NCBI GenBank assembly: GCA_963837695.1
Contig: CAWINZ010000005.1
Span: 496,001 to 560,000, forward strand
Direction of reading: 5' to 3'
Length of the DNA: 64,000 bases
Origin: VRUE01 sp963837695
GTDB taxonomy: Bacteria > Actinomycetota > Thermoleophilia > Solirubrobacterales > 70-9
The notes beneath the pieces are model-generated. The model searched no databases, was not told the DNA's origin, and worked only from the letters and a program-made list of their open reading frames with translations. Shown in pieces: positions 61,722-64,000 of this stretch. Position numbers and translations under genes: made by a program. Within the stretch, counting starts at the first letter, position 1. Each line of letters starts with the position of its first letter.

Positions 61722-64000
61722 TTAATCCCGATCAGTCGAGTGCGCACTCTGGGCTGGACGTTTTTGCGATTCGCGGTCGCGGCGTCCCCAGCTGTGACCG
61801 GGAGGGACGACCTCGCGCAGCTGGGGGCCCTCGAGCTCCCGAACCTCGGCGACGAGGACGTTGGTCGTGCCTTCGCGCCGCTCGAGCCGGCCCTTGGCGC
61901 GGACGAGCGACGCGGTACGGACCTCGGCCCGGTGGCGATCGTAGACGGGCGGCGGCACGATCAGGTTGACGGTGCCGCGCTCGTCTTCGATCAACATGAA
62001 GACGATCCCCTTGGCGGTCTCGGGCCGCTGGCGGGCGACCACCATCCCTCCCACCTCGACGATCGCCCCGTCATCGACGCTCTCTAAATCGGTGCTGCGG
62101 ACCAGCTCCGGGAGGTCGGCGCGCATCAGCGCCATCGGGTGCTCGCCCAGCGTCATCCCGGTCGAGCGGTAGTCGGCGATCGTCTCCTCCCAATCCCCCA
62201 GCGGCTTAAGTGACGGCGCCCCCGGCGTCTCCAGCGGCAGCGCCATCTGCGTCCCCTTGGCGTGCCGCACCCCAGTCCGGACAATCCCCGCCTCCCACAG
62301 AGCCTCCCGCCTGTCGCTCCCCCCGATCAGCTCGTCGAGGGCGCCAGCCCAGGCGAGGCGCTCGAGCCCATCGCGGCTCGCCCCCGAGCGTGAAGCGAGG
62401 TCGGCGAGGTCGCGCCAGGGCCCGCCGCGCTCGCGCTCGCGCACAAGCGCCTCCATCTCCTCCGCCCGCACCCCCTTCACATAGCCGAGCCCAATCCGAA
62501 CCACCAGCCCCCCACGCACCTCCCCAAACCCCGCCGACGGGCCGATTCCCGGTGATATAGGCCGGTTTTCGGCCCGTCGGCGGGGGGTTTCTACGTGGCA
62601 GGGGACTTGGCTGCGGTTTATGTCGGGCGGGGCCAGGCGGATGCCGCGGCGCTGGGCCTCGTGGGCCAGCGCGTCGGGTGGATAGAAGCCCATCGGCTGC
62701 TCGTTGAGCAGCGCGCAGAGGAACTCCGGCGCGTAGTGGATCCGCAGCCAGGCCGACTGGTAGGCGAGCAGGCCGAAGGCGGCCGAGTGCGCCTTCGGGA
62801 AGCCGAAGCCGGAGAAGCCCTGGATCTGCTGCCAGACCCGCTCGGCGATCCGCTCGCAGACCCCCCGCTCGGCGGCGCCGGCGAGGAAACGTTCGTGGAA
62901 CTTGTCGATTGCGGCCTGGGAGCGCTTGCGGCTCATCGCCCGGCGCAACCCATCGGCCTCGGAATGAGTGAAGCCGGCGAGGGCGATCGCCACCTCCAGC
63001 ACCTGCTCCTGGTAGACGATCGCGCCATAGGTCTCCTCCAGCGCCGGCTTCAGCAGCTCATGCTCGTAGGGGACCTCGTAGCCGCGGTCCTCGCGCCGCC
63101 GCTTGCGCCGCTCTATATAAGGATGGACGGCGCCGCCCTGGATCGGGCCCGGGCGGACCAACGCAACCTGCACGGTCAGGTCGTTGAGGTTCTCCGGGCG
63201 GGTGCGGGGCAGCATCTGCATCTGGGCGCGGCTCTCGATCTGGAAGACACCGGTCGTCTCCGCCGCGCGGATCGATTCGAAGGTCTCGCGGTCCTCGAAG
63301 TCGATCCGCGAGAGGTCAAGCCGTTCCCCCCGCGTGCGGTCGACTTCTTCGACGCAGCGCTCGACCGCAGAGAGCATCCCCAGCCCCAGCAGGTCGATCT
63401 TGAGGAAGCCGGCGTCGGCGCAGGAGTCCTTGTCCCACTGGACGATCTGCCGCCCCTCCATCGCCGCCGGCACGACCGGGCAGACGTCGATCAACGGCTG
63501 GGTGGAGATGACCATGCCGCCGGAGTGCTGGGAGGCATGGCGGGGCAGACCCATCGCCTCGCCTGTGAGCTCGACCAGGACCCGCCAGCCCCGCGAGCCG
63601 GCGCGCTCGGCGCCGATCGCGGCGACGACGTCGCGCTCGATCTCGCCGCTGCGCTCGTGGAAGCCGACCGTCTTCGCCACCCGGTCGATCTCCGCCGGGG
63701 GCAGCGCCAGCGCCTTGCCGAGGTCGCGCACCGCGCCGCGCGGGCGGTAGGTGGGGAAGGCGGCAACCAGGGCGGAGCGGTCGGCTCCGTAGCGATCGTG
63801 GACCCGCGGGATCAGCGCCTCGCGGATGTCGCGGGGAAAGTCGAGGTCGATGTCGGGGGCGACGGTCTCCTCGTTGACTTCGGCGTTGAGGAAGCGGCCG
63901 GAGAAGAGGTCCCTTTCGACCGGGTCGATGTGGGAGAGGCCGGTCAGGAAGCAGACGATCGAGCTGACGCTGGAGCCGCGGCCGCGGCCGGGCGGCATGA
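61722..64000 (-). CDS. dnaE2: Error-prone DNA polymerase III alpha, DnaE2 type, 5' end outside the window
   Basis: The last 758 residues of a protein of about 1100 aa; the frame is open to the right edge. Palm domain with PDIDLDFP (catalytic Asp pair) and GRGSSVSSI; fingers with ETYGAIVYQEQVLEVA and FGFPKAHSAAFGLLAYQSAWLR; OB-fold and C-terminal region. Used in mutagenic translesion synthesis together with ImuA/ImuB, which would lie outside the window. A palindromic repeat (62531) encodes a loop of about 18 residues between DINRSQVPCHVE and VRIGLGYVKGV. Confidence 0.93.
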   Translation of the reverse strand, partial: MPPGRGRGSSVSSIVCFLTGLSHIDPVERDLFSGRFLNAEVNEETVAPDIDLDFPRDIREALIPRVHDRYGADRSALVAAFPTYRPRGAVRDLGKALALPPAEIDRVAKTVGFHERSGEIERDVVAAIGAERAGSRGWRVLVELTGEAMGLPRHASQHSGGMVISTQPLIDVCPVVPAAMEGRQIVQWDKDSCADAGFLKIDLLGLGMLSAVERCVEEVDRTRGERLDLSRIDFEDRETFESIRAAETTGVFQIESRAQMQMLPRTRPENLNDLTVQVALVRPGPIQGGAVHPYIERRKRRREDRGYEVPYEHELLKPALEETYGAIVYQEQVLEVAIALAGFTHSEADGLRRAMSRKRSQAAIDKFHERFLAGAAERGVCERIAERVWQQIQGFSGFGFPKAHSAAFGLLAYQSAWLRIHYAPEFLCALLNEQPMGFYPPDALAHEAQRRGIRLAPPDINRSQVPCHVETPRRRAENRPISPGIGPSAGFGEVRGGLVVRIGLGYVKGVRAEEMEALVRERERGGPWRDLADLASRSGASRDGLERLAWAGALDELIGGSDRREALWEAGIVRTGVRHAKGTQMALPLETPGAPSLKPLGDWEETIADYRSTGMTLGEHPMALMRADLPELVRSTDLESVDDGAIVEVGGMVVARQRPETAKGIVFMLIEDERGTVNLIVPPPVYDRHRAEVRTASLVRAKGRLERREGTTNVLVAEVRELEGPQLREVVPPGHSWGRRDRESQKRPAQSAHSTDRD
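62531..62583. repeat. Palindromic element, family C, inside dnaE2 (copy 3)
   Basis: Arms 62531-62552 (CCGCCGACGGGCCGATTCCC start) and 62562-62583 pair at all but a few positions near the tip. The right arm is identical to that at 23333-23354. Translated in frame as part of RRRAENRPISPGIGPSAGFG. Confidence 0.8.

Overview
The window is GC-rich, densely packed chromosomal DNA from an actinobacterium, most likely of class Thermoleophilia (Solirubrobacterales or relatives). Supporting signs: a secreted repeat protein with the N-terminus LTYANVMSSIAVFLVLGGG that is typical of that group, a one-polypeptide 2-oxoglutarate dehydrogenase (E2 plus E1), a decaprenyl-phosphate phosphoribosyltransferase-type UbiA protein, a DnaE2-type polymerase, frequent GTG/TTG starts and many 1-4 bp gene overlaps. 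No rRNA, tRNA or CRISPR array was recognised.

Layout. 1-4.6 kb: the 3' end of an acyl-CoA dehydrogenase gene, then a nested toxin-antitoxin island. Two almost identical MntA-HepT copies (986 bp repeat) flank an AbiEii-like/Xre-like pair, and acyl-CoA dehydrogenase tail fragments sit beside both copies. 4.6-11 kb: three exported proteins, an APH-type kinase, an AAA ATPase and a two-component system. 11.1-12.5 kb: an ISL3-type insertion sequence with intact ends, an 8-bp target duplication and a frameshifted transposase. 12.6-20.4 kb: DEAD-box helicase, quinone oxidoreductase, PfkB kinase, citrate synthase, small proteins, a second AAA ATPase and UbiA. 20.4-26.7 kb: an exported protein with its two-component system, an FAD-linked oxidase, and a frameshifted two-domain acyl-CoA reductase-like gene. 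26.7-36 kb: fused 2-oxoglutarate dehydrogenase, aconitase, an SDR, and a cyclic di-AMP riboswitch in front of an NlpC/P60-like hydrolase. 36-40 kb: a polyamine ABC transporter operon (potADBC order). 40-45.5 kb: VapBC, four TetR regulators and an acyl-CoA carboxylase beta subunit. 45.5-64 kb: UppP, a VWA protein, another DEAD-box helicase, a DMT transporter, DUF5996, an ECF41 sigma factor with its matching promoter and target gene, a hydrolase-cyclase fusion, a DrrAB-like ABC exporter, a VOC protein, an MFS exporter with a divergent HxlR regulator, and the 3' part of dnaE2.

Metabolically, citrate synthase, aconitase and the fused 2-oxoglutarate dehydrogenase give three TCA steps. The acyl-CoA dehydrogenase, acyl-CoA carboxylase and acyl reductase-like genes point to fatty-acid and propionate metabolism.

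The least expected signal lies outside the genes. There are several families of inverted-repeat elements. In three of them a conserved core sits at the tip of a hairpin whose arms are complementary to each other but differ between loci (24533/30720/34258; 12534/15124; 24461/45506/59401). A fourth family of palindromes occurs once after a stop codon (47627) and twice inside protein-coding genes (23302, 62531). These repeats, the nested toxin-antitoxin island and a possible structured RNA at 31.2-31.4 kb are the best candidates for undescribed biology.
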